Shown: positions 20,396 through 31,453, counted from the stretch's first letter. The stretch: 37,823 bases of DNA from Schizophyllum amplum (GCA_007026445.1 VDMD01000191.1:1-37823), one strand, 5' to 3'. Notes: a model not told the origin generated them from the letters alone. Translations and numbers: made by a program.

Positions 20396-22029
20396 TCACT
20401 TTGCCCTGCTCAAGTCGCCCACAAGCGGGCCTCTTCCTTCCTTCTCCATGTCCATGACCTGCCACAAATCACAACCCTTGCCGTCATTCTGCGCTCCCGC
20501 ATAACACGTCCACCAGTACTTGTTCACCTTGTCGTCGACCCTATTCTTCATATCCGGGCGCAGAATCATAGGTAAGCCGCACTTGCAGACGGGGTTTCTA
20601 TCACAGGCGAAATCAGGCCTGATTGCAGGTTGAGCGAGCGTGCCACAAATCGTCAATCGCTCCACGCACCTATAGAATCTGAAGGTAATATTGATGCGTG
20701 AGTTGTACTCCTGAATCTTTTCCCCGGACTCGGGAGGGAATGCTGGCTTGTATATGTCTATCGAGGATTGTTGGGGTATAGAGTGCCTGAACCGCTCCTG
20801 GCAGGAGGCGTGCATGATGGTCAACTATTGAGCAGATCAGTGAGCCCGGTCGCTTTTCTTGGGCATGCGCGTACGGAGTTATGAGGAAGAGAGATGTAGA
20901 ACGTGCGCGGCTGACGGGTCTCTTTCTCATCGGATGGAATGACCTCACGCAGGCCGAAGGTCCGGCGAACGCCTATAATAATAAGCCCGCCATTCACGTC
21001 GGAAGACTTTGGTTTATCAATCCCGGACGTACCGAGGCTCAGAGATGCAATAGTCGGATATGGACCGAGATTGTTTAGCTGGTCAGAGTGCCAGCCAACG
21101 CCGTCCTTGCCTCCTGCGTAGCGATTAGATGCGGCTACATTGGCCTTCCAGCCCGCGTCGCCACCCCATTCCAGAGGATATCGCTTGCGCTTCGCGAGTT
21201 CGTCATTGACGACTTTCTCGACAATACGACACGCTTCTTCCATTGGCTCTGGGAATGTGGCTGGTGGATCTCTTTTCCTGCCGTTATACCTGGTTCAAAA
21301 GTCAAAGACTGCACCTATCGCAATAAAGATTCAGCGGAAGACATACCATGACATAGCAGCGACCTCGTAGAGTTTCGACGCATCTCCAATATCCTTGCGC
21401 GCGAAGAAGGACGTGACATGCGGGCTCTCAACGACGCGGTCGAAGAGCCACCATTTATTGGGCTTCCAATCCACGGACAAGCCCATCATCGTGTAGAACA
21501 ACCGGCACGCTAATTCTTGAGGCAGCACGTTGAGATGCATCGTGCATGGTGTGTGCTCAGCGACCTTCTCTGGGGTGTAGAGCATTAGAGGAGGAAGCCG
21601 AGCAGCGGTCTTTCGCGAGTCGGCTGAGGCGGGCTTCGGCTGCTTAAGGACGCTCATGAGGTCGACGGTGGCCTTTGAGGTGGAGACAGGCTTGACGCGT
21701 AGCGAGGAGGAGGAGATAGGTTTGTCTTTGCTAGCAGGTTTGGCGCTTGTTCGCGTCCGTGATGGCGTGCTGGAGGAGGCCTCATCCGTGGCGGCCCCTT
21801 GACGAGGAGACGCTTTCAGCCAGTCCTCGATGTTTGCTTTCCGCTTGCGCTTCGAGCCTGCTACCTTCGACGGGGTATCTAAGCGTCGGGTGTTCAAGGC
21901 TTTCGCAGCGGCAGCAACGTCGCCATCGCAGGATACGAGCGCTTCCAGAATGACAGAACCGTCAGGAGGAGAACCGTCTAGCAGACTAGAGACCATAGCA
22001 ATGAGGGTCTCCGTGTCAGAACCATCCAT
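20396..22029 (-). CDS. CUE-AlkB-GRF protein: 2-oxoglutarate/Fe(II) dioxygenase
   Basis: Five exons give about 480 residues with three parts. (1) N-terminal CUE-like ubiquitin-binding helices (ETLIAMVSSLLDGSPPDGSV, then ILEALVSCDGDVAAAAKAL). (2) After a Ser/Lys/Pro linker with a basic patch (GSKRKRKANIEDWLK), an AlkB-type dioxygenase: the metal triad is HxD in GVGWHSDQL and His in RFRHSIPQ, and the 2-oxoglutarate Arg is in RINITFRFYR; ASLSLGVRRTFGLREV is the strand between. (3) A C-terminal GRF zinc finger: CKCGLPMILRPDMKN, KYWWTCYAGAQNDGKGCDLW. Enzymes of this class remove methyl groups from damaged DNA or RNA bases; the CUE and GRF parts suggest recruitment to ubiquitinated sites and single-stranded nucleic acid. 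The start MDGSDTETL is the first ATG of the open frame, and the introns are 50-61 nt. All key residues are intact. Confidence 0.88.
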
Positions 22030-22435
22030 GTCGGAGGATGGTGGCTCCAGTGGGCTAGACGCGTCCTAAGGGTACAGGCGACCTTGTAAGCTGTTGACCG
22101 TAATGATTAATGAGGGTTCGAGTCTGAACGCGTCCGTGGGAAACCTCGGGTCCGCGCGTCGGTTCCACCGGTCCGTTTCATCGCGTCCATCGTCAGCCAT
22201 CGTCAGTGTCGCCGCTCGCGGCGGACGACTTGGACAATAACATTCGTGTCGACGTGCACGTCCTGAAGACAGTAAAATCTCAAAGATGTATTTGGCTGTT
22301 TACAAGTCGTATGGAGCCCGTAAGCTGTAAGGATCGTGCTCGATCCCAGGAACCTTCGGTCGCACCCGTAGACTCCGTGCACATCACTGCAGATAAGGTC
22401 AGCGGGCGGTTTGTCCTAGACCTCTCACCGCGACG
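22030..22435. promoter_or_regulatory. Divergent promoter region
   Basis: 406 bp between the start of the AlkB-type gene (22029, minus) and the chosen start of the M24 peptidase gene (22436, plus). It holds both promoters. No TATA box is clear. The sequence is open in one plus frame from 22206, but that frame joins the peptidase only by reading through its first intron. Confidence 0.5.
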
Positions 22436-24149
22436 ATGGACATCAAGAGCCCCGAGACTATCCGCTCCAGCAGTGAGAAGATTCAGCAAGTTGGCAACGG
22501 TGCGAAGACGGCGACGCGTCGCAAGGTGCGCAAGCCCCATCACTATTAGTATCGCCGCTGTGAGTCGCCTGCTCACATTCAGACAGGCCATCATCTATAC
22601 GACCGTGACCCTTGCCCTTCTATGGCTACTGTACAGCCCATCGCTGCTCGACCGGTCCCTCTCTCCCCCTCACGATTTTTCTGACCTTGCATTGCACTGC
22701 GCGGATAAGACTCCCATCGGCAATGACGAGTTCTACGCTCGCCAGACCGCTCTTGCACGCGTTCTTCACGCAGACAGCGCGATCTACGTCGCCGAACCCG
22801 GTGCAAACTCCCTCTACTACGGCAACTTCTCGCAAAGTGAATGGAAACTCTCCGAGCGGCCCCTGCTCCTGATGGTCACGCCGACCGGCAGCGGAGAGGA
22901 CGTCGAGGCAGACGTGGTCGTTCTGACTCCCAAATTCGAGGCTACGCGAGCGAAGCTGCTGCCCATTCCGGCGGCTAACATCTCGTATGTGGCTTGGGCG
23001 GAAGAGGCGAACCCGTATGAGATCGCTGCCTCTGCTTTCGTTGCCGCGCCCACGACCGTCTATGTCGACCCAAGTGTCCGCCACTTCATCGTCGATGGGA
23101 TCCAGAAGGCACTGCCGTCTAGCAAGGTCGTTATGGCACCCAATCATGTCCGCCAGCTCAGAGAACGCAAGACAGCCGCTGAGCTCGAGCTCATGACATG
23201 CGCAAACGAGGTTAGCGCAGACCTCGCGATACATAAGCCGTGTCTCATAACAACATCCTTGCAGGCGGTTCTCCTAGCGGTCCGTGCCGTTCACCAGCGT
23301 CTATACGCTGGCATACGCGAGTCACAAGCGAGGTCCATGGTTGCGGATGCTCTTGCGGCTGTTGGCCTCCACGACGGTAGCTGCCTTACCCTCTTCGGAG
23401 GTGAGTCCAAACTTACAGTGCATCGATGCCAGATCTGACCCTTGACCTGCAGACAACGCCGCCTTGCCTCATGGTGCAGGAACCGATCGCGTCCTCGGGG
23501 CCAACGACTACGCCCTCTTCGACTGCTCGGCGGACCTCCACGGATACCAGAGTGATTTGACCCGCGTACGTAGCATCGTCAAACCCGCGACATAGGTTAC
23601 CAAACTCATAATTTACTGAACCCAATGCTACTCGCAGACCGTCGCCCTCCCCGACGCCGACATCCCCGCCGACCACCGGCTGATCTGGGACTACGTCAAG
23701 GCCGCCCAGTTGACGGCGCTGCGCACCGCAAAGGCGGGCGTAGAGATGCGCAAGGTCGACGAGGCCGCAAGGGATTCGCTGAAGGTGACCAACTATGCGT
23801 CGTACTTCACGCACCGTCTGGGCCATGGTGAGTGTTCCTGCGTGCGAGAGGTAGTGCACTCAATTTGATCCTTCCTTTGCAGGCATAGGGCTCGAGGTGC
23901 ACGAGGATCCGTACTTGAGGGGCGGGAACGACCTTGTTATTAAGACTGGACATACGTTCTCTGACGAACCGGGGGTGTACATCGAGGGCAAGGTATGTTC
24001 GCACTCAACACGCGTCACAAGTATATATTCACCATCCTCAGGTGGGTGTCCGCTTAGAAGACTGCTTCTACATCGATGAGGAGACGGGAGAGGGTGTTTT
24101 GTTCACGGCCGGCGTTGGGGGACAAGCTATCTCGCCCTGGTCTCCTTGA
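22436..24149 (+). CDS. Membrane-anchored M24 aminopeptidase P-like protein
   Basis: Seven exons (22436-22525, 22587-23210, 23265-23400, 23453-23565, 23638-23827, 23883-23992, 24042-24149) give 457 residues. The start MDIKSPETIRSSSEKIQQVG is followed by a membrane segment AIIYTTVTLALLWLLYS, so it is likely a type II membrane protein. The Creatinase_N half has RQTALARVLHADSAIYVAEP and SLYYGNFSQSEW; the M24 catalytic half has FDCSADLHGYQSDLTRT (two Asp ligands), RLGHGIGLEVHEDPYL (His), FSDEPGVYI (Glu) and GVRLEDCF (Glu). All five metal ligands are present. The family cleaves an N-terminal residue before Pro. A longer open frame begins at 22206, but it covers the first intron; starting at 22436 makes a clean phase-0 join to the membrane segment. 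Most fungal relatives are cytosolic; the anchor puts this one in the secretory path. Confidence 0.9.
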
Positions 24150-24717
24150 GAGATGGAAATAGCATGCCGAAGTTTGCCACTGGCTGTAGGTACTCAACGT
24201 ATATGTAACCAAGTCAACGACTTGCGCTATGTACGGTCTAGGAGTTGCGCTAAGTACCAGAACTGCCTCTTTTCCAGAAGCAAAATAACGACTTTGGCCT
24301 GCAGTCATTCGCTGGCTGGTGCCACGTCATCACTCACGCTTCAGCAAAGCAATAAATACATTGCAGATTTCCAGACAGGTCGACTACAACCAGTCGTTGT
24401 GTACACTATATGTCCCAGGCGTAGAGATATTGACACGGAATTCCAAACGAATGAGGGGAATCTGGAAGGAATGGGGTATACCACAGAAGTGGAAATGAGT
24501 TCTGTAACTTAGGTTGGTAAAGGTGAAAGATGAAGGAGGAGCAAAGGTGGCTGATGAAGCAGGACCAAAGGTGAAGGAGGATAAGTGGGATACGAATGCA
24601 AGTACGACGAATGATACAACACATAAATGGTGCGACATGATGCGGAGACGATGGCAGTGCTAGGCATTACCCGTCTGGCGTAGATGGTAGCAGAATAGAT
24701 CGCTGCACATATGCAGC
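24150..24717. other. Convergent intergenic region with a 24-nt repeat
   Basis: About 570 bp between the stop of the M24 peptidase (plus) and the stop of the unknown gene at 24718 (minus). Apart from the purine-rich repeat at 24519-24585 nothing is seen. Confidence 0.5.
24519..24585. repeat. Imperfect 24-nt tandem repeat, purine-rich
   Basis: Two full units and part of a third begin AAAGGTGAAAGATGAAGGAG (24519), AAAGGTGGCTGATGAAGCAG (24543) and AAAGGTGAAGGAGG (24567). The period is 24 nt, a multiple of three, and one frame codes for Lys-Val-x-Asp-Glu-type repeats, but that frame is short and closed upstream by a stop. Confidence 0.6.
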
Positions 24718-25503
24718 TTAGATTTCGAGCATCTCCTCCGGGGTGGGCAGGGGAAGGGGGATGGCCGCGGGCGAGAGAGCTACGCTGGGAGATGGGGAGG
24801 CATCGGCGTAGTGGCGCTGGAACGGGTTACGAGTCTGCTTGCGAGACACGGGCGACGCTGACGTGGAGCGTCAGAAGATGCGAGAAGGAAGTCAGGCGTA
24901 GACTCACAGAGAACGCTAGAGGTGAACCAGCGACGTGGCACCTCTGCGTCGTATGCTTCCAGGCTGCCGGAGCCTTCCACAGGCGAGGGGGTGAAGGCGC
25001 CCCTGCTGCGCTGCACAGCGCGCATCATCTCAGACTCTTCCGGGGCGTCCGCCCTGCTCTGCACGAGTTCGATGCTCTTGGCGAACGAGGGCGAGCGTGC
25101 ATGGTGAAAATTGGTCGCCTGCGCCTGACGCCACGCGCGAACCGGCGACGATGGCGGGAAGAAGGAGGGCTTCAGGATAGAGAGGAATTCCTCCATGGCT
25201 TCAGATGGCAGTGGCGATCTGCATGGTCGTGAATGAGCGATCAGTGCGATTGAGATGTCGCATGTATGGCTGCACATACCGCGACGCCCTCGACGGAGCG
25301 CGATCCGACGACGCCTCAAGGGAGTCACCTTCTGCCTCAGCCGAGTCCCTCCCTTTGGAACGCTCTGCGCTATCGGTCGCAACAAGCAGACGCGAAGAGT
25401 GGGCTCTGGCTGCGAACCAGTTGTTCTGTGCGCCCGCGAGACGGACGGGACGTGGGGCGATGAGGACGGGACCCTTCTCCGTGGTTGCGAGGATACTATT
25501 CAT
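24718..25503 (-). CDS. Uncharacterised basidiomycete protein
   Basis: Three exons on the minus strand give about 230 residues; I do not recognise the family. The ATG at 25503 starts MNSILATTEKGPVLIAPRP. The first 25 residues have a basic, Ala-rich pattern (RPVRLAGAQNNWFAARAHSS) that could be a mitochondrial targeting sequence. The middle is acidic/Ser-rich, then SEAMEEFLSILKPSFFPPSS, a possible helix, and PVRAWRQAQATNFHH. The C-terminus after the second intron reads VSRKQTRNPFQRHYADASPS and ends PLPTPEEMLEI. Both introns (phases 2 and 1) keep the frame and are about 50-60 nt, and codon use is like the neighbours, which supports a real gene. An in-frame stretch upstream to 25971 exists but contains no better start. 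Confidence 0.62.
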
Positions 25504-25619
25504 GGCGGGTAAAGTTGATAAAGACGAGTTCGAGTAGCGAAGTAAAAGCAAGGCGACAGCGAGATTAAGAGCAGAAGGCCGATTATAGCTAAGGTCAAAG
25601 AACAAGGCGCGCAACCAGC

Positions 25620-25628
25620 CTATATATG
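25620..25628 (-). promoter_or_regulatory. Possible TATA box for the gene at 24718-25503
   Basis: The minus strand reads CATATATAGG about 118 bp upstream of the ATG at 25503, followed by a mixed A/T stretch. The distance suits a fungal gene with a 5' UTR of 80-90 nt; there is no other support. Confidence 0.35.
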
Positions 25629-26004
25629 CTGACAAAGCCGGGTACCGGGCCATGATCCTGTCCGAATGCCTCGACCGCTGTTTGCCGGAAGGCCTTGAAG
25701 TCGAACAATACATACCGACACGGAGCTCAGCGCATTGGCCTCCGACTGGACCTTCGGGCGTAGACGATATCGCAAGGGCATATCGTCGCAGCGGCCTTCG
25801 GGCCATGAATCTTGTGCAAACCGCAGTGTTCAGCGATTCAAAGTCCGACAAACACAGTACATCGGTATCGTACACAACGTCCATATGACAGGGAATTATA
25901 GCTAGAGGTAAGCATGGTAGGATGCTGACGACGGGTTGACTCGGCAAGCCGCGAGTTGGCATCGGAGACAAGGAGATGATCGCAATATACGCTCAGCTGT
26001 ACGC

Positions 26005-26563
26005 TCAAGCCTTGGGGTTCAGGTAACCCGGCTGGTACCCTGAGCGCTGCTGCGGCGCTCCTTCTTGCAAAGCCTTTTGGCCTGGAGCAGCACCTCCGGC
26101 AAGAGGGGGTTCCCATTGCCTGTTGATAGAGTAAGCCGACCATACTTATGCGCATATGGCTTATGATGCTTGTACGTACCCTTCTCCCTCCATCACAGGT
26201 CGGGCCCAATGACATATGCCACAGACCCAGATGTGCTTCGATGAGAATGGGATGAGGGGGATCCAGAAGAGCTCGAACCATCTGGTCCTCTTGGCCTTCG
26301 CCACCGAGGCTGTAGGATCGGGTCAACCACCATTAACTTCCACCACACAAAACAGGAGGACTCGCCATTGCGGCAATTTGGGCAGACGCGTACGTGCTGT
26401 TCCTTATCAGCCTTGGTCTTGTCGGAGCAGCCGACTGTCCCGTAAGTCAGCTTTTGGCCGTCCTAAGAATTCTCAATGGCGATGCCTACAGATGATGGGT
26501 AGGCAGACTGTAGACAAAGGTCAGACAGAAGAAGAGCAGGTAGCGCGAGAACTCACTAAACAT
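26005..26563 (-). CDS. Zinc-ribbon protein (paralogue B) with a GC-AG intron
   Basis: About 110 residues from five exons; the first two are only 7 and 18 nt. It starts MFICLPIIFGCSDKT and carries VRVCPNCRNASV and TRWFELFWIPLIPFSSKHIW followed by VCGICHW: two CxxC pairs of a zinc_ribbon_15-type ribbon, closer to the family consensus than paralogue A. The tail is short and Gly/Gln/Pro-rich and ends GYQPGYLNPKA, like GYAPKPQ of paralogue A. The third intron (26310-26365, 56 nt) begins GC, not GT: AATG/GCGAGT. Family order (CPxCxNASV) and the paralogue demand a splice exactly there. Every intron sits at the same place as in the gene at 15147-15767, so the two are duplicates. Function unknown. Confidence 0.82.
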
Positions 26564-28473
26564 TGTAAAGCAGGTCGAGTAGGTTGTTTAGAGGACGTGA
26601 GAGCCAAGAAGGAAGCCTGCTCTGCGTTGTGTTCTGCCGAGCACAGCCAAGTGAACGCGGGGAAGGATAAGATAAGATAGCCAGTCAGGTGACATCAGAG
26701 CAATGACATCATGCCCAGAAGTCCAACTTCCGGCAAACACCGGAAACTCCCACTTCCAACCTCCGTCTCCGCCGAACTGCGCGCGATGCAGACCCTCCGA
26801 CCACTAAGTTTTTTGGGATCATATCTGCTTGCCGTTATAACTGTGGCCTGACACCGTCCCATCGCACATTGGGTCCCTCGATTATTGCATAGATCCGTTG
26901 TCCTCCGTCATCGTCGGCGAAGCAACAGTTAGTACAGGCAGTCATCACCTTTGACGGCAAACGGACTTGGGGCGGGCTTCCTTACTGACTCCTATAGCGC
27001 GACTGCGCGATCTGCATCCACTTAAGCCATGCTCTGTGCTTCGGCGGAAGGATACGGTGCTGCTAACCTGCAAGGCGATCTGCGTCTACATAAATTCAAG
27101 CGTCGTCTATGTGCGTGGTAATATCTGACAGTCATATACCGCATACAGTCTTTTACTATCTTCCTGCGCACTGTTTTCTGACAAGCGTTTGTGGTCACGT
27201 CACTTCAATCCGCGGAGCACAATTCAAGAACTCCCGAGTTCCCTCAGGTCTAACTCTTCTCGTGCACTTTCTCTCCGCGTGCATCCTCTGCCTAACCCCG
27301 CTGGGAGCGGCTGAAGCCACATTGCTATGGTATGCTTGACGCCTGCTGACCTCAAATGCCAACAAGCCTGATTACAGCTGATGGAAGCTTGCCAGCCATG
27401 GCGCTGACCTTGGACGCAGTCACGATTTGGTCACGATCACCAAACGCACTAGGTCGACGTACGCGGATTACAAGAGAGATCCTAAACGAGCTCAGAACGC
27501 ATCTCGGCGTCTAAACACTTCATGGACCCTGTGGCTCGTTTACCGGTTCTCAAAGCACCGACGCAAATGAGCAGCATTTCTGGCGCAGATCAGACTTCCA
27601 GAAGCGAATCTCCTGGGACGCCGCCGGTAATTCTGCGCGACACGTCTCCAATCGAACCAGAGGAGAGGCTCGTGACGCAGACCTCGTAAATCTGCCTGTG
27701 GCGGCCTTCTCGTCCTAAATGGCATAGCGCAGCTAAGTCCGCCCTTTTCTCAGTTCTCCGTCTATTGCATTTGGTATGTAGCAGACGCCCAGTCTCTGCT
27801 GTATGGAGCATGGAGTCGATGCAGAACATGTGGACTCATCTTCCCGCACAACTTGCCTGCTCGAACTTCGTCCTTACTAATACGAAGGAATTAATCAATC
27901 AACGTTGCGCGCCTGCCTTCGAATCTGGCAGATGGCAGACCGCTGCCTGCAGGAATCGCGCGACCGACGGCTTTTGGAGGCCATGCATCTTATGATGAGT
28001 ACCTATTGAAGAGGTCATACGTGTGCAGCGCGCTCAACCACCTCTCTGGATGACATCCGGGCGCACGGCGAGCAAGCTCTAGCAATGCTTATGCGTGCAG
28101 TGGTATGTACGTACGTATACTGTGCGACTATGTAGTGGTAACTAAGAGATTCAGAACGAGATTATAGTAGGGCGGTTCTGTCGTGTAAGTATATGCAGCT
28201 GTATGGGTAATGGCGCTGCGGTACAGCGCGAACTAGAGGATCTAGAATATGAACATAATGCAGATATCCGAGAAGTTAATGAGATGGTATAGCGAAGGAT
28301 GAAAACATGTACTTGTAAGAAGCAGAACCATCTAGAGATGCATGCACGGACCAAAGCATGGAGAGCAGAGAGAATAGCTGATAGCAGAAACTAGACTGAC
28401 GAGTAAGGTATATACATACAATGATGGTTGAAGAGTCCAAGATCTCTGAGCAGCGTACCGATGATACAAGGAA
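26564..28473. other. 1.9-kb stretch without a supported gene
   Basis: Lies upstream of zinc-ribbon gene B and downstream of the Zn2Cys6 factor. The GC content is lower than in the genes. Scattered short frames (for example plus 27109-27339 with some hydrophobic residues) lack partners and motifs. Near 28106-28120 there is an alternating GTAC/GTATAC run (TATGTACGTACGTATAC), which is self-complementary. No tRNA, transposon end or terminal repeat is recognisable. Confidence 0.4.
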
Positions 28474-31357
28474 TTAGTGGTAGAAGCCGTGGTCGTCTTG
28501 AAAGTTGACGTCGGGAGGGCCAGGCGAGGGACCCATGGTACCTGGAGTGAAGACACCGACTCCCCCATCCAGATAGCTAGAGCCGCGGTGGTCGAAGGAT
28601 GCCGCAGCGACGACGCCGCTGGCGCTCTCGTTCATCACCCCGAAGGCATCGAGCTCCGTGGCGGATGAACCTTGGAAGAACGATGCCGGGTCGTCCATGT
28701 CGCTCTTGAAGACCGGCATGGTCGATACTGAGCTCGCGAATATGGGTGAGCCTCCGCCGCTAAGGCCAGTACTACCGCTGTTCGTACCGGAGGTAGCCGT
28801 ACCAGGCGGGCTGTACGAAGACCATACGCTGCCGTCCGCGCTGACAGCGGTTGTGGGAGCGGATGCCACGCCGCGGATGGCACCGTTGGGCATCGTAAGG
28901 GGCGGAGGCTGAGGGCGGCCGTGGATGTGAGCCGGGACAGCGAGCAAGCCCTGCGATGCAGGCCGCGAGGTATCCACATCCGCGGAGAACACGGGCGAAG
29001 GGAATGGTGCGTCAGACCGGTATTGCATCTCGACGTCGTGGGGTGACGAGAACTGCATAGAACACCTCGTCTGCCAAAGCATGCGGATGGTCTCCTCGCG
29101 CTCTTCGCTCTTGGACAAGGCCCACCTCATTTCGCCCAGTGCCGAGATGGAGAGCGCGACACCCTCCTCCAGGTCGGCCGAGGTAAGGAAAGAGGCTTCC
29201 TGTTTAAAGTCGTCCGCAGCATCCTTCTTCATGCTGGCAGCAAGGATGCCAGCAAAAAAGCAGCCATCCCGTACGATGCCGGTGTCCCAGCGGAAGAGAC
29301 CGGAGCTATCCATGTGGTTACCGCTATGCGAGGCGTGCATCTTGACAATAGCAAGCATCTTGGGAAGCAGCTCAAGGCACCTGTTCGTGGCGATATCTTG
29401 AAGCTGATACGGAGCGACTTGTGAGGCAGACTTGTGCGGCGTAGTCGTCCCTGTACTCGACATGTGCTTCAAGGATTCCCGAACGAGGTTATCTGCGAAA
29501 GCGGTTAGACAGTCGCTGCGAAGATTACATGGAAGAGGCTCACGACATTCGAAGATGGCCGACTGATGGAAAATAAAACGAGATTGAGCGCACATCGAAT
29601 GCATGGCAATAATGCAACATACCTGCCAAGCGCCCACAAATCGCTGAAGGTCAAATACACTCTCCTCGTTAGCGACCCCACGCAGCCGTACGCTGTCAAA
29701 GTCGTCCCAGCAACGGTCCAAGCCCTCCCAGATGTCTCGCATGCTAGATGCTTCCACACCAAGCCCGTCCTCGATTCTGCGCACAGCGGAAACGCTGGTC
29801 AGCGTCGCGTTGATCTTCCTGCAAATGACCGCGAGGTGCAGCGGCATCATGAAGAGATAGCCCGGAGCACCGGAACTGTTGTTGAAGGACGGAGATTGAG
29901 GATTGGAATGAGGGTACATCCCGAAGGACGACGGCTGGAAGGAAGGAGAGTAAGGCGAGTGCGCAATACCGGCCGCGATGGAAATGCGATTGATAGTATC
30001 CATGTCATTCTCGTCGCTGTGCAGAGTGACTGTCAGCGCCACCACCTTGAACGGGTGAAATACCCCTCACAAGACAAGTCGGTTGCCCGACAATCCGTTG
30101 GTAAATGCGTCTTGCACGATCGCGTAGGATAGTATGCGCAGACGCGTCATAGTATTATCTGGCGACTGTGGCGATGAGGCCGCATGCGAGCAGCATAGCG
30201 CACGCGCTTGCGAGAGCGCGACATCGTTGAAGTGGTTGCGTTCGAGAGGGAGAAAATCTACTGATGATGAGCCAGCCCGCAGTGTAGACTTGCAAATGAG
30301 CCTTACCCTCGAGAAGAGGTATGAGGAGCAGGAGCGCACGGCATCCATCCCATGAGGGCTTGCGCAGAAGGCCGTGCGTGTCCACGAGATCCAACAGTTC
30401 GCGCAGCAGAGTCATTGTGCGTTCTTTGCGGCCATGACGTGTCGCCGACGGATCACAGGGCTTCAGAGCGGAAGCAGACGTGCTCGAACGGCGTGTACGA
30501 GCTCGGTTGGGGTCATCCTCGATGGATGGACGTTCGGGTGAGCCACGTTCGTCGACGCCGAAGGAAACAGCCCAGACGACGAGGACCAGGGTGAGAATCT
30601 CTCCCGCAGGATGCAACAAATTGTTGCCTTTGACGTGCGCCGTCACTCGTGCTGCCAGCTCGGCGGGATCGAGAACGGGGCCTGGGAGACGTTAGACAAT
30701 GGGTCAGTCCATAATAGATCGTGGCGCACGCTGCAGGTGGAATAGCTTCCAAAACTGAGAATTGAAGAACTCGGGTTGCAGGCTAGGTATGTTCACTTGT
30801 CGCTGCGCACTAGTGCTGAGCGCAGGTCCTGTGTTGTTGGTATCCACCTTGCCGTAGATAGCCTCTGTCGCACGGGTCAGTAGACTCACTGAGGCCTGAA
30901 AGTATGAGCAACGCACCGACTTGTTGAAGACGCCGCCCTCTTCTAAGCAGTTTGACGGCCTTGACATCCGCAAACTCGTCACTGTACGGTGGGTAAGTGT
31001 TGCGATGCATGATCGGACGCCAGATGCATACACGCATTTCAACCCGCGTTCTTTGCAGTTCGAGCATGCAGGCAGTCCACCGTGCGCCGATGGCAGGTCT
31101 TTCAAATCGCAGCGGACTCTGCAGCCGTAGATGAGCGAAGTTGGAGTCGACAGGCATGGATGGCTCACCGTCTCATGCGACAAGCGCCGCATGCGCTGAA
31201 CTGGGGTATGGATGAGATAAAATACATCGAGAGCAAGGGGGATACGCACCTGCTGCCTGCTCGACTTGGGCTGACCTGTCGGGCGCCTGGGGGCGGGATA
31301 CGGAGCGGACGCGCTCCGCGACGCTGCGGGCGTCATCGAGGAGCTCCTGGGCGACAT
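28474..31357 (-). CDS. Zn2Cys6 (fungal-type) transcription factor
   Basis: A binuclear-cluster DNA-binding regulator of roughly 800 residues in about 11 exons. Ser/Pro/Ala-rich start (MSPRSSSMTPAASRSASAPY), then the C6 cluster FSACGACRMRRVRCDLKD and LPACSNCKERGLKCVDEF: six Cys spaced x2, x6, x14, x2, x6, which coordinate two zinc ions. Two introns cut the cluster. A short helix VKAVKLLRRGRRLQQVEAI follows, as in linker/dimer regions. The middle region (FWKLFHLQRPVLDPAELAAR, ILTLVLVVWAVSFGVDERGS, LDLVDTHGLLRKPSWDGCRA, YLFMMPLHLAVICRKINATL) is helical, like the fungal_trans regulatory domain. The last 200 residues are Ser/Gly/Pro-rich with acidic patches, likely an activation region, ending FQDDHGFYH. 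Target genes cannot be told from the sequence. An in-frame GTG upstream at 31444 overlaps the TATA box, so 31357 is the start. Confidence 0.88.
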
Positions 31358-31444
31358 GGAGGTTAGAAGAAAGAACGAATGGTGGTGGGCGACGACCGCA
31401 ACGAGGTGACGGGGTGTCGAAGAAAAGAAGCGGCGGGTGTCCAC

Positions 31445-31453
31445 GTTTATATA
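31445..31453 (-). promoter_or_regulatory. TATA box of the Zn2Cys6 factor
   Basis: The minus strand reads TATATAAAC about 88 bp upstream of the ATG, followed by pyrimidine-rich leader sequence (CTTCTTTTCTTCG, CTTTCTTCTAACCTCC) directly up to the start. Confidence 0.6.

Noticed and set aside
22115..22124. GGTTCGAGTC, a match to the tRNA B box
   Set aside because: No A box at the right distance and no cloverleaf or acceptor stem can be drawn around it.
22206..22435. Upstream start for the M24 peptidase at 22206
   Set aside because: This frame reaches the enzyme only by reading through an intron with good donor and acceptor; the 22436 start gives a clean phase-0 splice to the membrane segment.
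27109..27339. Plus-strand frame with some hydrophobic residues in the 1.9-kb gap
   Set aside because: Only 76 codons, no splice partner, no family pattern and no start context; chance is the simplest reading.
29566..30132. 188-codon plus-strand frame within the Zn2Cys6 factor gene
   Set aside because: Antisense shadow of coding exons that fit the transcription factor.
31358..31444. Longer N-terminus of the Zn2Cys6 factor from 31444
   Set aside because: The frame begins with GTG, directly next to the TATA box, so it cannot be the translation start.
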